64,000 nucleotides of DNA from NCBI RefSeq assembly GCF_048820915.1, contig NZ_JBMERR010000012.1:79763-143762 (forward strand). The letters run 5' to 3'. Positions 35,900 to 45,073 of this stretch are shown here, piece after piece. Every line of letters starts with the position of its first letter. Within the stretch, counting starts at the first letter, position 1. Source of the stretch: Cribrihabitans_A pelagius. Its GTDB lineage: Bacteria > Pseudomonadota > Alphaproteobacteria > Rhodobacterales > Rhodobacteraceae. The notes below the pieces were generated by a model, which made no database searches, had not been told where the DNA came from, and was given only the letters and a program-made list of their open reading frames with translations. The translations under genes and the position numbers were made by a program.

Positions 35900-37528
35900 A
35901 TGAATATTCTCTACATCATGTTCGATCAGCTGCGCTTTGATTACCTGAGCTGCGCGGGCCATCCCTACTTGCGGACGCCGCATATCGACGCGCTGGCCGC
36001 CAGGGGCGTGCGGTTCTCGCGCGCCTACGTGCAATCGCCCACCTGCGGTTCCTCGCGGATGTCGAGCTATACCGGGCGCTACCCGTCCAGCCACGGGGTG
36101 CAGTTCAACGGCTATCCGCTGCGGGTGGGCGAATGGACCATGGGCGACCATCTGCGCAAGGCGGGCATGGGCTGCCACCTGATCGGCAAGACCCATATGG
36201 CGGCGGATGCAGAGGGCATGGCGCGGCTGGGGCTCGCTCCCGACAGCCTGATCGGCGTGCGCCAGGCGGAATGCGGCTTTGACCCTTTCGTGCGCGACGA
36301 CGGTCTTTGGGCGGAGGGGCCTGACGGCTTCTATGACCCGGGGCGCAGCCCGTACAACGAGTACCTCAAGGCAAAGGGCTACCCGGGCGAAAACCCCTGG
36401 GCCGATTTCGCCAATGCGGGGGCGGTGGACGGGGACATCGCCTCGGGCTGGTTCATGGTCAATGCGGACAAGCCCGCCAATATTGCCGAGGAGGACAGCG
36501 AGACCCCCTGGCTCACGACGCAGGCGATGGACTTCATCAGCCAGTCCGAAAGCCCCTGGTGCGCGCATCTGAGCTACATCAAGCCGCATTGGCCCTATAT
36601 CGTACCGGCGCCTTACCACGATATGTACGGGCCGGAGCACGTCTTGCCCGCGCAGCGCAGCGAGCGCGAGCGCCAAGGTCCGCATCCGGTCTTTGCCGGC
36701 ATGATGGACAATCCGATCGGCCGCGCCTTCAGCCGGGAGGAAGTGCGGCAGAAGGTGATCCCCGCTTACATGGGGCTGATCAAACAGGCCGACGACCAGA
36801 TGGGCCGGCTGTTTGCCTGGCTGGAGGAGACCGGCCGCATGCAGGACACGATGATCGTGCTGACCTCTGATCACGGCGACTACCTGGGCGATCACTGGCT
36901 GGGGGAGAAGAACCTGTTCCACGAGGTCTCGGTCAAGGTGCCGCTGATCGTCTATGACCCGCGGCCCGAGGCCGATGTCACCCGCGGCACGGTCTGCGAC
37001 GCGCTGGTGGAGGCGATCGACCTCCTGCCCACATTCTTGGAAGCGGCGGGCGGGGAACCTGCATCGCATATCCTGGAGGGGCGCTCGCTGATGCCGCTGA
37101 TCCGGGGCGAGCGGCCGGAATGGCGGGAGTTTGCGGTCTCGGAGTTCGACTATTCGACCATGCCGCTATGCGCGATGCTGGGGCTCGCTCCGAAGGACGC
37201 GCGGCTGTTCATGGTGGCGGACAAGCGCTGGAAGTTCATGCATGCGGAGGGCGGGCTGCGGCCGATGCTGTTCGACCTGGAAAAAGATCCGGGCGAGCTG
37301 GAGGATCTGGGCGCCAGTGCCGCGCACCGCGGCGTGATCGCGCTGATGTACGAACGGCTCCGGGCCTGGGGGCTGCGAATGTCGCAGCGGATCACCCTGC
37401 CGGATGCGGAGATCATCGCCCGGCGCGGCGCCTCGGACCGCAAGGGCATCCTGCTGGGCGTCTACAAGCCCGAAGAGCTGGACCCGGAGCTGACCGCGAA
37501 ATACCGCGGGCCGGTGCCGCGGAGGTGA
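35900..37528 (+). CDS. Sulfatase-family hydrolase (arylsulfatase / phosphonate monoester hydrolase-like)
   Basis: 542 residues of the alkaline phosphatase superfamily. N-terminal metal ligands in MFDQLRFDYLS, then PTCGSSRMSSYTGRYPSSHG, where C49 is the expected formylglycine precursor and R53 follows; the canonical CxPSR proline is Ser 51. Later ligands: KTHM, KPHWPY, TSDHGDYLGDH and the closing DLEKDPGE. GGGGAGG precedes the start. It has no signal peptide, so it is cytoplasmic. Substrate unknown: sulfate ester or phosphonate/phosphate diester. Directly follows the pseudogene cluster and may be its only surviving neighbour. Confidence 0.87.
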   Translation: MNILYIMFDQLRFDYLSCAGHPYLRTPHIDALAARGVRFSRAYVQSPTCGSSRMSSYTGRYPSSHGVQFNGYPLRVGEWTMGDHLRKAGMGCHLIGKTHMAADAEGMARLGLAPDSLIGVRQAECGFDPFVRDDGLWAEGPDGFYDPGRSPYNEYLKAKGYPGENPWADFANAGAVDGDIASGWFMVNADKPANIAEEDSETPWLTTQAMDFISQSESPWCAHLSYIKPHWPYIVPAPYHDMYGPEHVLPAQRSERERQGPHPVFAGMMDNPIGRAFSREEVRQKVIPAYMGLIKQADDQMGRLFAWLEETGRMQDTMIVLTSDHGDYLGDHWLGEKNLFHEVSVKVPLIVYDPRPEADVTRGTVCDALVEAIDLLPTFLEAAGGEPASHILEGRSLMPLIRGERPEWREFAVSEFDYSTMPLCAMLGLAPKDARLFMVADKRWKFMHAEGGLRPMLFDLEKDPGELEDLGASAAHRGVIALMYERLRAWGLRMSQRITLPDAEIIARRGASDRKGILLGVYKPEELDPELTAKYRGPVPRR

Positions 37529-37668
37529 GCCCTGGCGGCCGGGGCGCGGCCGCGCAAGTGTCGTGGCGGGGCGCGGCGTGGAGAGAACGGCAAACGGCTT
37601 GAATGGACCCGGCCGCCGCGTGGGCCGTTCCGGGGCAGGCTACCAGGCGCTGTGGCGGCCCGGGCGTC

Positions 37669-39618
37669 TCAGACTGGCCGGGAGGTTTGCGGCGTTCCGT
37701 CCCGCAGCGGGCGCAGCGCGCGGATATGGGCGGGCAGTTCCTTGCGGCGGGCATAGGGCAGGGCAGGCACGCCGTAGGCTGCGCTGGCCTGCTGCCGGCC
37801 GAGCTCCGGCAGCGCGGCGGCAAGCTGGAGAAGCGCGGCAGGCGACAGGCAGGACAGGGCGCGGGGGCCGGGGTAGAAGCTCTCCGTCGCCAGGCCCTCG
37901 GAGCAGAGCAGGCTGTGCTGCGGCAGCAGGAGGTGCACGTAGGTGACCGATCTGGCGCCCCTGAGTACCCGCGCCGCGCCGCCCTTCAGGCGCGCCAGCT
38001 GGATGGCGCGCGCCAGCAGTTGCCGACCGCCGGCGGTGCGGACCGCAATGCCGTGCTGCGGCGATACCGTGAGGCTGCGGCCGGTGCCTGTCCAGCGGGC
38101 GGAGAGGAGCACGGGGCGCAGGTTCGGGTGTGCGGCGAGTTCCTCTGGCCCCAACGTGCGGCTGCCGGCCCAGACCACCGGCTGCACGCCCCGGTCCAGC
38201 GTGCAGACCGGGTCGCCCGGCTGCAAACCGCCGGCTTCCCGCAGCCCGTTTGGCGTGCGGATCAGCGTCTGCGCGGTGAAGCAGGGAATGCCCGAGGCGA
38301 TCATCTGCTGGGTGGTCATCTGCCCGGGGGTGATGCCGTAGAAAGTGATGGTTTCGCCCTCGGGGAAGGTCAGCACCGCGTTGCCGTGGCCGTCGCCGCT
38401 GACGCTGACGTCCCAGACTGAAACCGGCTGTCCGGTGGCGTCCCGCAGGCCGGTCACGTCGAGCTGGTCGTTGGAGAATCCGTCGGTGTCGTCGTCGCCG
38501 ATATCGAAATCCAGGACCACCGTGTGCCCGGCGCTCTGCTCGAAGATCAGGAGGTCGTCGCCGTCGCCGGTGTGGATCTCGTCATTGCCAGAGCCGCCGG
38601 TGAGCGTGTCGCTGCCGGTGCCGCCCTGCAGCGTGTCATCACCCGCACCGCCGGACAGGGCATCGTCGCCGCTGTCGCCGTAGAGGACGTCATCGCCGCC
38701 GCCGCCGCGGAGCGTGTCATTGCCGCCGCTGCCCTTGAGGGTGTCATGGCCCGCGCCGCCCTGGACCAGATCGTCGCCATCGCCGGCATAAACGAGGTCA
38801 TCCCCGGCGCCGGCATCTATGGTGTCATGGGCGACGGCGCCGCCATCCGGCTCGCCTACGCTGTTGCCGCCGTAGATGGTGTCATTTTCCGAGGTGCCGG
38901 TGATTATGCCGTCATCCTGGCCGTCGGACATGTCGTGCAGGGTGTTGAGCTCGGATGGCGCCCGGGCGTCGCTGTAGATCTCGAAATGCCCGATCGAGCC
39001 TTCGAAGAACTGCCGCAAGTTGTCGGCGGTGTTGTCGCCGCTGGACCCTTGGCTGGCTCCCAGCGTCCAGGGTTCGTTGTTTTGTGACAGGGCGAGGGAA
39101 TCGCCATTTGTCACCGCATCGCTGTTGGTGCCGACGGCAACGCCGTCCACATAGAGGATCATGCCGCCAGTGGGGCTGAACTCGTAAACGAGGTCGGCTG
39201 CCTGGCCCTCGGTGATCAGACCCCCAGCGGTGTGGATGTAATAATCCTGAGTGGCGGACTGGTGGCGCACCAATAGCGAGCCGTCCCCGTCAACCATGAT
39301 GGTCAGATGTCCACCGCCATCGTAGCCGCTGGAGTCGCGGGAGACCAGCGTTTGAAGGCGTCCGTCGTTGATATTCGTGCTGCGGTGGCCGTCGAAACTG
39401 CCATTCGCCGCGGTAAACGTGGTGCGGATGGTGCCTTCGGTCAGCGCATATTGCGGCGCGTCCGCGATCTCAACATAATCATTCACGCCATCGAAGGTCG
39501 CGGCGCCGGCATTGTCCTGAACGGCTCCATTGTGGAAAACGGCGTCATTGGCGTTGCCGGATGTATCCTTGCCGTTTCCGTCGCCGGTCCAAAAGGCCCA
39601 AAGCCCGATGAGAGACAT
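37669..39618 (-). CDS. Secreted-type LamG + RTX calcium-repeat + Hint domain protein
   Basis: 649 residues in three parts. Residues ~1-230: LamG/concanavalin-like beta-sandwich (NANDAVFHNGAVQDNAGAATF, GMILYVDGVAVG). Residues ~240-370: a run of hemolysin-type calcium-binding nonapeptides, GGxGxDxLx, such as GGAGDDTLQGGTGSDTLTGG. Residues ~440-600: Hint_2 (hedgehog/intein-like) domain beginning CFTAQTLIRTPNG. No N-terminal signal peptide, as expected for type I secretion. No secretion genes adjoin it. The start at 39618 (MSLIGLWAFW) has AAGG upstream; upstream codons are non-homologous. Confidence 0.88.
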   Translation of the reverse strand: MSLIGLWAFWTGDGNGKDTSGNANDAVFHNGAVQDNAGAATFDGVNDYVEIADAPQYALTEGTIRTTFTAANGSFDGHRSTNINDGRLQTLVSRDSSGYDGGGHLTIMVDGDGSLLVRHQSATQDYYIHTAGGLITEGQAADLVYEFSPTGGMILYVDGVAVGTNSDAVTNGDSLALSQNNEPWTLGASQGSSGDNTADNLRQFFEGSIGHFEIYSDARAPSELNTLHDMSDGQDDGIITGTSENDTIYGGNSVGEPDGGAVAHDTIDAGAGDDLVYAGDGDDLVQGGAGHDTLKGSGGNDTLRGGGGDDVLYGDSGDDALSGGAGDDTLQGGTGSDTLTGGSGNDEIHTGDGDDLLIFEQSAGHTVVLDFDIGDDDTDGFSNDQLDVTGLRDATGQPVSVWDVSVSGDGHGNAVLTFPEGETITFYGITPGQMTTQQMIASGIPCFTAQTLIRTPNGLREAGGLQPGDPVCTLDRGVQPVVWAGSRTLGPEELAAHPNLRPVLLSARWTGTGRSLTVSPQHGIAVRTAGGRQLLARAIQLARLKGGAARVLRGARSVTYVHLLLPQHSLLCSEGLATESFYPGPRALSCLSPAALLQLAAALPELGRQQASAAYGVPALPYARRKELPAHIRALRPLRDGTPQTSRPV

Positions 39619-39956
39619 GCCGCTTGCCCTTATACTAAGTGTGGCAACCATAGAGAATCGATATTTAAAATGTCTGAATCCCGTGGGGCAGGCCGGCGGC
39701 GGCGCCTCGCGAGCATCTTCAGGAAAGTGAAAAGGTGACGTGGCGGAAGGAATGCCGGGCGTCGGCGTCCCTTGGCGCGCAGCTGAGGAGCAGCAGGAAA
39801 GTTTCGCAAGTTCCATGTGGCCTGAAAGTTTGTTACATGCGAGGCGAGCCGGCCGGCGTTGCGGCCCGCTGGGCTTGGCGCGGGGGTGCTGCTGTGGCCC
39901 TATCGGATGAGCCCCAGAGCCGCCTGGCGGCGGGCGGGGAGGAGAGAGGAAGAAAG
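39619..39956. other. Divergent intergenic region between the Hint protein and the FadB-like gene
   Basis: About 340 bases. The first ~70 are AT-rich by local standards (TATACTAAGT, ATATTTAAAATG) and are a plausible promoter for the Hint gene. No further gene is supported. Confidence 0.45.
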
Positions 39957-42047
39957 ATGACCGAAGCCATTGCATATGAACGGGTGGGCGAGATCGCCGT
40001 CCTGAAGGCGCAGAACCCGCCGGTGAACGCGCTAAGCGCGGATGTGCGCCGCGGCCTTCTGGCCGGGATCGAGCGCGCCGAGCAGGAGGGCGCCCGGGCG
40101 GTGCTGATTTACGGCGAGGGGCGGACCTATTTCGCGGGCGCCGACATCCGCGAGTTTGGCAAGCCGCCGCAGGAGCCTTCGCTGCCGGACCTGTGCAGCC
40201 GGATCGAGGCCTCGCCGCTGATCGTGGTCTCCGCCCTGCACGGCACGGCGCTGGGCGGCGGGCTGGAGGTGGCACTGTCCTCGCAATACCGGATCGCGGT
40301 GCCCTCGGCCAAGATGGGGCTGCCGGAGGTGAACCTTGGGATCCTGCCCGGCGCAGGCGGCACCCAGCGGCTGCCGCGGGTGGCCGGAACGGAAGCGGCG
40401 CTGGAGATGATCACCACGGGGCGCCATATCCCGGCCGCGGAGGCGCTGGAGAAGGGCGTGATCGACCGGATCGAGGATGGCGATCCGCGCGAGATCGGCT
40501 TGGCCTACGCGCAGGAGCTGCTGAAGAAGGGCGCGCCGCGCCGGGCGGTGGGCGAGATGCCGGCGCCGGAAGCGGGGGATTTCGATGCGGTCTACGCGGC
40601 GACACTGAAGAAGGGCCGCGGCCAGCTCTCGCCCGCGGTGGCGGTGCGCGCGGTGCAGGCGGCTGCCGAGGCGGATAGCTTCGAGGCGGGTCTCAAGCAC
40701 GAGCGGGAACTGTTCATGGAGCTGATGGCCTCGGACCAGCGGCAGGGGCTCATCCATGCGTTCTTTGCCGAGCGCGCGGTGAGCAAGCTGCCGGAGCTGG
40801 AGGGGGTTGACCCGCGGGAGGTGGCCTCGATGGGGGTGATCGGCGGCGGCACCATGGGGGCGGGCATCGCCACCGCGGCGCTGCTGGCGGATCTGCCGGT
40901 GGTGCTGATTGAGATGACCGCAGCGGCGGTGGAGGCCGCGCGGAGCCGGATCGAGGGCAACCTGAAGGGCGCCCTGAAGCGGGGCAAGATCAGCGAGGCA
41001 CAGTACACCCAGCTCACCGGCGAGGCGCTGACCGTGGCGACGGACTACGCCGCGCTTTCGGACGTCGACCTGGTGGTGGAAGCGGTGTTCGAGGACATGG
41101 GCGTGAAGCGCGAGGTCTTCGGCAAGCTGGATGCCCATTGCAAGCAGGGCGCGGTGCTGGCGAGCAATACCTCCTACCTGGATGTGGACGAGATCGCTGC
41201 GGCAACCTCGCGGCCGCAGGATGTGATCGGACTGCACTTCTTCTCGCCCGCGCATGTGATGAAGCTCCTGGAGGTCGTGATGGCGGAGAAGACCGCGCCA
41301 GAGGTGCTGGCGACTGGTTTTGCGCTGGGCAAGCGGCTGAAGAAAGTGGCGGTGCGCTCCGGCATCTGCGACGGCTTCATCGGCAACCGGATCATGAACG
41401 CCTACCGCAAGGCGGCTGAATACGCGGTGCTGGACGGCGCCTCGCCCTTTCAGGTGGACAAGGTCGTGACCGGATTCGGCTTCCCGATGGGGCCGTTTGC
41501 GATGGGCGATCTGGCCGGGCTCGACATCAACTGGGCCGCCCGCAAGCGCCGCGCGCCCACCCGTGATCCGCGCGAGCGGGTGGCGCGCTTTTACGAAATG
41601 CTCTGCGAGGGCGGCGATTTCGGCCAGAAGACCGGAAAGGGCTTCTACATTTACGAGGAGGGCAGACGCGGCGGCGTGCCGAACCCTAAGGTGGCTGAGC
41701 TGATCGCGCAGGATCAGGCGGAGCAGGGAGTCGCGCCGCGTGACTTCAGCGATGACGAGGTGCTGCGCCGCTACATGTGCGCGATGGTGAACGAGGCCGC
41801 CAAGGTGGTGGGCGAGGGCATCGCGCGGCGGCCGCTGGACGTGGATATGGTGATGGTCTTTGGCTACGGCTTCCCGCGCTTCTGGGGCGGGCCGCTGAAA
41901 TGGGCAGACCTGCAGGGGCTGGAAGCGGTGCTTGCGGATATCCGTCGCTATGCTGAGGAGGATGACTTCTTCTGGCAGACCGCGCCGCTGCTGGAGCGGC
42001 TGGTGGCGGAGGGCAAGAGCTTCGACGACCTGAACAAGGGCAGCTGA
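39957..42047 (+). CDS. Bifunctional enoyl-CoA hydratase / 3-hydroxyacyl-CoA dehydrogenase (FadB/FadJ-like)
   Basis: 696 residues. N-terminal crotonase domain: FAGADIREFGK, LHGTALGGGLEVALSSQYRIAV and LPEVNLGILPGAGGTQRLPRV, with both catalytic Glu positions. From about residue 300 the NAD-binding domain MGVIGGGTMGAGIATAAL, then GLHFFSPAHVMKLLEVV and two C-terminal HAD domains. It performs two consecutive beta-oxidation steps. GAGAGGAAG precedes the ATG at 39957. It is not in an operon with a thiolase; a possible link to the phenylacetate operon is through hydroxyacyl-CoA oxidation only. Confidence 0.95.
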   Translation: MTEAIAYERVGEIAVLKAQNPPVNALSADVRRGLLAGIERAEQEGARAVLIYGEGRTYFAGADIREFGKPPQEPSLPDLCSRIEASPLIVVSALHGTALGGGLEVALSSQYRIAVPSAKMGLPEVNLGILPGAGGTQRLPRVAGTEAALEMITTGRHIPAAEALEKGVIDRIEDGDPREIGLAYAQELLKKGAPRRAVGEMPAPEAGDFDAVYAATLKKGRGQLSPAVAVRAVQAAAEADSFEAGLKHERELFMELMASDQRQGLIHAFFAERAVSKLPELEGVDPREVASMGVIGGGTMGAGIATAALLADLPVVLIEMTAAAVEAARSRIEGNLKGALKRGKISEAQYTQLTGEALTVATDYAALSDVDLVVEAVFEDMGVKREVFGKLDAHCKQGAVLASNTSYLDVDEIAAATSRPQDVIGLHFFSPAHVMKLLEVVMAEKTAPEVLATGFALGKRLKKVAVRSGICDGFIGNRIMNAYRKAAEYAVLDGASPFQVDKVVTGFGFPMGPFAMGDLAGLDINWAARKRRAPTRDPRERVARFYEMLCEGGDFGQKTGKGFYIYEEGRRGGVPNPKVAELIAQDQAEQGVAPRDFSDDEVLRRYMCAMVNEAAKVVGEGIARRPLDVDMVMVFGYGFPRFWGGPLKWADLQGLEAVLADIRRYAEEDDFFWQTAPLLERLVAEGKSFDDLNKGS

Positions 42048-42097
42048 GCCGCGGGCAGGGGGCGCCCTTCCGGCCCGTCGAAGGCCCTCAGGGCGCG

Positions 42098-42114
42098 GCC
42101 CGGCTTTGCCGGGC
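42098..42114 (+). terminator. Hairpin after the FadB-like gene
   Basis: GCCCGGC-ttt-GCCGGGC, a perfect 7-bp stem 50 bases after the stop; no T run. Confidence 0.45.
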
Positions 42115-42142
42115 TGGAGGCGCCGCCGCAGGCCGTATCACG

Positions 42143-42170
42143 AAAAAGCGCCGCGCGGAACGCGCGGCGC
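42143..42170 (-). terminator. Intrinsic terminator of rpe
   Basis: On the minus strand GCGCCGCGC and its complement around a 5-base loop, followed by TTTTT. It lies about 67 bases after the rpe stop. Confidence 0.75.
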
Positions 42171-42236
42171 CTGGCCCAACAAGCGCGGCGCATCTTTGAT
42201 GCGCCTGGCGATTGGCGGGAGTGCTTCCCTCGCGCT

Positions 42237-42926
42237 TTACGCCCAGGTGCCTTGGGTGGCGGCACGGATCTTGCGGATGTTTTCGCCGTAGACCTCCGGG
42301 GTGTCGACCGAGCCGCCCTTGAACACGGCGGAGCCTGCGACCAGCACGTCGGCGCCCGCTTCGGCCACCAAGGGCGCGGTGGTGGGGTCGACACCGCCGT
42401 CGATCTCAATATGCACCGGGCGGTCGCCGATTATGCTGCGCAGGCTGCGGATCTTGGCGGTCATGTCGATGAACTTCTGCCCGCCGAAGCCCGGGTTCAC
42501 CGTCATCACGCAGATGAGGTCGGTGAGGTCAAGGAGATGCGCCACCGCTTCGGCCGGGGTGCCGGGGTTGAGTGCAACGCCCGCCTTCATACCTGCGCCG
42601 CGGATCGCCTGCAGGGTGCGGTGGATGTGCGGGCCTGCCTCCACATGGGCGGTCAGCACGTCGGCGCCGGCATCGGCGTAGGCTTCGATATAGGGGTCGA
42701 CCGGCGCGATCATCAGGTGGACGTCCATCACTGTCTTCACATGCGGGCGGAAGGCCTTCACCGCTTGCGGGCCGAAGGTGAGGTTGGGCACGAAATGGCC
42801 GTCCATCACGTCGACATGCACCCAGTCGGCGCCCTGCGCCTCGATGGCCCGGATTTCCTGGCCGAAGTTGGCGAAATCGGCGGAGAGGATCGAGGGGGCG
42901 ATCTTGATGTTGCGGTCAAAACCCAT
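42237..42926 (-). CDS. rpe: Ribulose-phosphate 3-epimerase
   Basis: Interconverts ribulose 5-phosphate and xylulose 5-phosphate. 229 residues, TIM barrel. IAPSILSADFANFGQEI, HVDVMDGHFVPNLTFGP (metal-site His and Asp), MDVHLMIAPVDPYIEAYADAG, MTVNPGFGGQKF and EIDGGVDPTTAPLVAEAGADVLVAGSAVF are all canonical. Monocistronic, ending in an intrinsic terminator. Serves the pentose phosphate pathway. Confidence 0.97.
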   Translation of the reverse strand: MGFDRNIKIAPSILSADFANFGQEIRAIEAQGADWVHVDVMDGHFVPNLTFGPQAVKAFRPHVKTVMDVHLMIAPVDPYIEAYADAGADVLTAHVEAGPHIHRTLQAIRGAGMKAGVALNPGTPAEAVAHLLDLTDLICVMTVNPGFGGQKFIDMTAKIRSLRSIIGDRPVHIEIDGGVDPTTAPLVAEAGADVLVAGSAVFKGGSVDTPEVYGENIRKIRAATQGTWA

Positions 42927-43136
42927 TGGGCAGTTTCCTTCTGCATCGGGAGAACGGGGAGTCGGGGCGCATATAGCCGCTTGCGTTGAGGTTTGACAGG
43001 GGGCAGTTCGCCTGCGCAGCCAGTGGACGCGGCTTCAGGTTGCATTCGCGCGCGTCACAAAACCTTCACGGCAGCGACACATGGGTGTTGAGCGCTCCTC
43101 GTAGCCAGAACCCGAACGAAGAAGGGGGCCGGGACC

Positions 43137-43988
43137 GTGCTGCGTATCGAGAAATTGAGCAAGACCTTCAGCGGTAAGATCGCGGTGGACAATGCCACGC
43201 TGGATATCGGCAAGCCCTGCATGATCGGCGTCATCGGCCGCTCCGGCGCGGGCAAGTCGACGCTTTTGCGGATGATCAACCGGCTGGAGACCGCGAGCAG
43301 CGGCCGCATCCTGTTTGAGGGCCGCGAGGTCACCCAGCTGAAGAGCCGCGCCAAGCGGGCCTGGCAGGCGCAATGCGCGATGATCTTCCAGCAGTTCAAC
43401 CTGGTGCCGCGGATGGACGTGGTCTCCAACGTGCTTCATGGCACGCTGAACCGCCGCCCGGTGCTGGCGGCGCTGTTCAACCTCTATCCCGCGGCCGACA
43501 TCCACCGCGCCATCGATATCCTGGAGCGGCTGGGCATCGCCGAACATGCCGCCAAGCGCGCCGAGGCGCTTTCGGGCGGGCAGCAGCAGCGGGTGGCAAT
43601 CGCCCGCGCGCTGATGCAGGACCCGGCGATCATCCTGGCGGATGAGCCGATTGCCTCGCTCGACCCGATGAACGCCCAGACCGTGATGCAGAGCCTGCGC
43701 CGCATTCACGAGGAGGACGGCCGCACGGTGATCGCCAACCTGCACACGCTGGACACCGCGCGGCGCTACTGCGACCGGGTGGTGGGCATGCGCGACGGGC
43801 GCATCGTGTTTGACGGGCTGCCCGGGCAGCTGACCGCGGGCGTCGCCCGCGAGATCTACGGTGCGGACGAAGCCTTCAGCGAGGCCGCCACCTCGACCGC
43901 GATCGAAACCCTAGAGCCGGGCGGCCCCGTCCCCGGCCTGAACCCCGCCATCCCCCTCGCGCGCCGCCGCGCTGCCGTAACCGCCTGA
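43137..43988 (+). CDS. phnC: Phosphonate ABC transporter ATPase
   Basis: 283 residues, single ABC cassette. Walker [10 protein letters not shown] at residues 34-42, signature [16 protein letters not shown] and Walker [35 protein letters not shown] is typical of PhnC. It starts with GTG at 43137 behind a GGGGG stretch. First gene of phnCDE1E2. The C-terminal ~35 residues are Pro/Ala-rich and unusual, probably a tail. Confidence 0.94.
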   Translation: MLRIEKLSKTFSGKIAVDNATLDIGKPCMIGVIGRSGAGKSTLLRMINRLETASSGRILFEGREVTQLKSRAKRAWQAQCAMIFQQFNLVPRMDVVSNVLHGTLNRRPVLAALFNLYPAADIHRAIDILERLGIAEHAAKRAEALSGGQQQRVAIARALMQDPAIILADEPIASLDPMNAQTVMQSLRRIHEEDGRTVIANLHTLDTARRYCDRVVGMRDGRIVFDGLPGQLTAGVAREIYGADEAFSEAATSTAIETLEPGGPVPGLNPAIPLARRRAAVTA

Positions 43989-44047
43989 CGGATTTTCAGA
44001 GTTCCGGGGCAGCCACGCTCCGGGAAAGACAAACCGGAGTAAAAGAG

Positions 44048-44950
44048 ATGAAGACTTTGATTGCTGCCGCCCTTTCCACCACTGTCCTGGCCTCCGCGGC
44101 CTCGGCCGAAGGGATTACCGGGTTCCGCATCGGCATTCTTGGCGGCGAGAACGCTCAGGATCGTCTGAACAACAACGAGTGCCTGCGCGAATACACCGAG
44201 GAAGCCCTGGGCGTGGAAACCAAGCTGTTCGCGCCGGCCGACTATAACGGCGTGATCCAGGGCCTGCTGGGCGGCACCATCGACATGGCCTGGCTCGGCG
44301 CCTCGGCCTATGCCAAGACCTACCTGAGCGACCCGGAGGCGGTGGAGCCGGTGCTGGTCAAGGTGAACACCGATGGCGGCTACGGCTATTACTCGGTCGG
44401 CTTTGCCCGCAAGGACAGCGGCATCACCTCGCTGGACGGCATGAAGGGCAAGACCTTCGGCTTTGGCGATCCGAACTCAACCTCGGGCTACCTGATCCCT
44501 TCGATCGAGATCCCGCAGGCGACCGGCGCCAGCATGCAGTCCGGCGACTACTTCGCAGACGTGAAGTTCACCGGCGGCCACGAGCAGACCATCGTTTCGG
44601 TTGCCAATGGCGACGTCGACGGCGGCGTGACCTGGGCCGACGGCCTCGGCGAGTGGGAAGACGGCTACCAGTCGGGCGCGCTGCGCCGCGCGGTGGATGC
44701 GGGCCTGGTCGATATGAACGACGTGGTCGAGATCTGGAAATCCAAGCCGATCCCGGAAGGCCCCGTGGTGCTGCGCAAGGCGCTGCCTGCAGATGTGAAA
44801 GCGAAGATGACCGAGCTGATGGACGGGCTGAGCGAGACCGACCGCGACTGTTTCTACGGCGTGGCCGCGGGCGAGGCCAAGAGCTTCGATCCGATCGATC
44901 ACGCCGCCTATGAGGGGATCATCGAAGCGCGGAAATTGAAGTCCGAGTAA
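44048..44950 (+). CDS. phnD: Phosphonate ABC transporter substrate-binding protein
   Basis: 300 residues. Signal peptide of ~20 residues (MKTLIAAALSTTVLASAASA|EGI) and no lipobox, so a soluble periplasmic protein. IGILGGENAQDRLNNNECLRE, FAPADYNGVIQGLLGGTIDMAWLGASAYAK (shown here as landmarks near residues 60-90) and FGDPNSTSGYLIPSIEI carry the PhnD ligand loops. GGAGTAAAAG precedes the ATG. Confidence 0.95.
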   Translation: MKTLIAAALSTTVLASAASAEGITGFRIGILGGENAQDRLNNNECLREYTEEALGVETKLFAPADYNGVIQGLLGGTIDMAWLGASAYAKTYLSDPEAVEPVLVKVNTDGGYGYYSVGFARKDSGITSLDGMKGKTFGFGDPNSTSGYLIPSIEIPQATGASMQSGDYFADVKFTGGHEQTIVSVANGDVDGGVTWADGLGEWEDGYQSGALRRAVDAGLVDMNDVVEIWKSKPIPEGPVVLRKALPADVKAKMTELMDGLSETDRDCFYGVAAGEAKSFDPIDHAAYEGIIEARKLKSE

Positions 44951-45073
44951 TTTCAGCACCTCTCGCGGGGGAAGGCCTGGTCTGCCCCCGCAATTTCGAG
45001 ACGGCCTCTCCGCCCCCGCGTGGCGGGGCGGGGGCGGCGGCGGCGCACCGGAACGATTGACGGGACCTATCTC

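Noticed and set aside
38500..39000. Repeat array that might look like CRISPR or tandem repeat DNA
   Set aside because: The periodicity is the nonapeptide calcium-binding repeat of the coding sequence; there are no spacers or constant direct repeats.
39619..40275. N-terminal extension of the Hint protein
   Set aside because: The added residues are Arg/Pro-rich, overlap the divergent gene and have no homologous character; the LamG domain begins at MSLIGLW.
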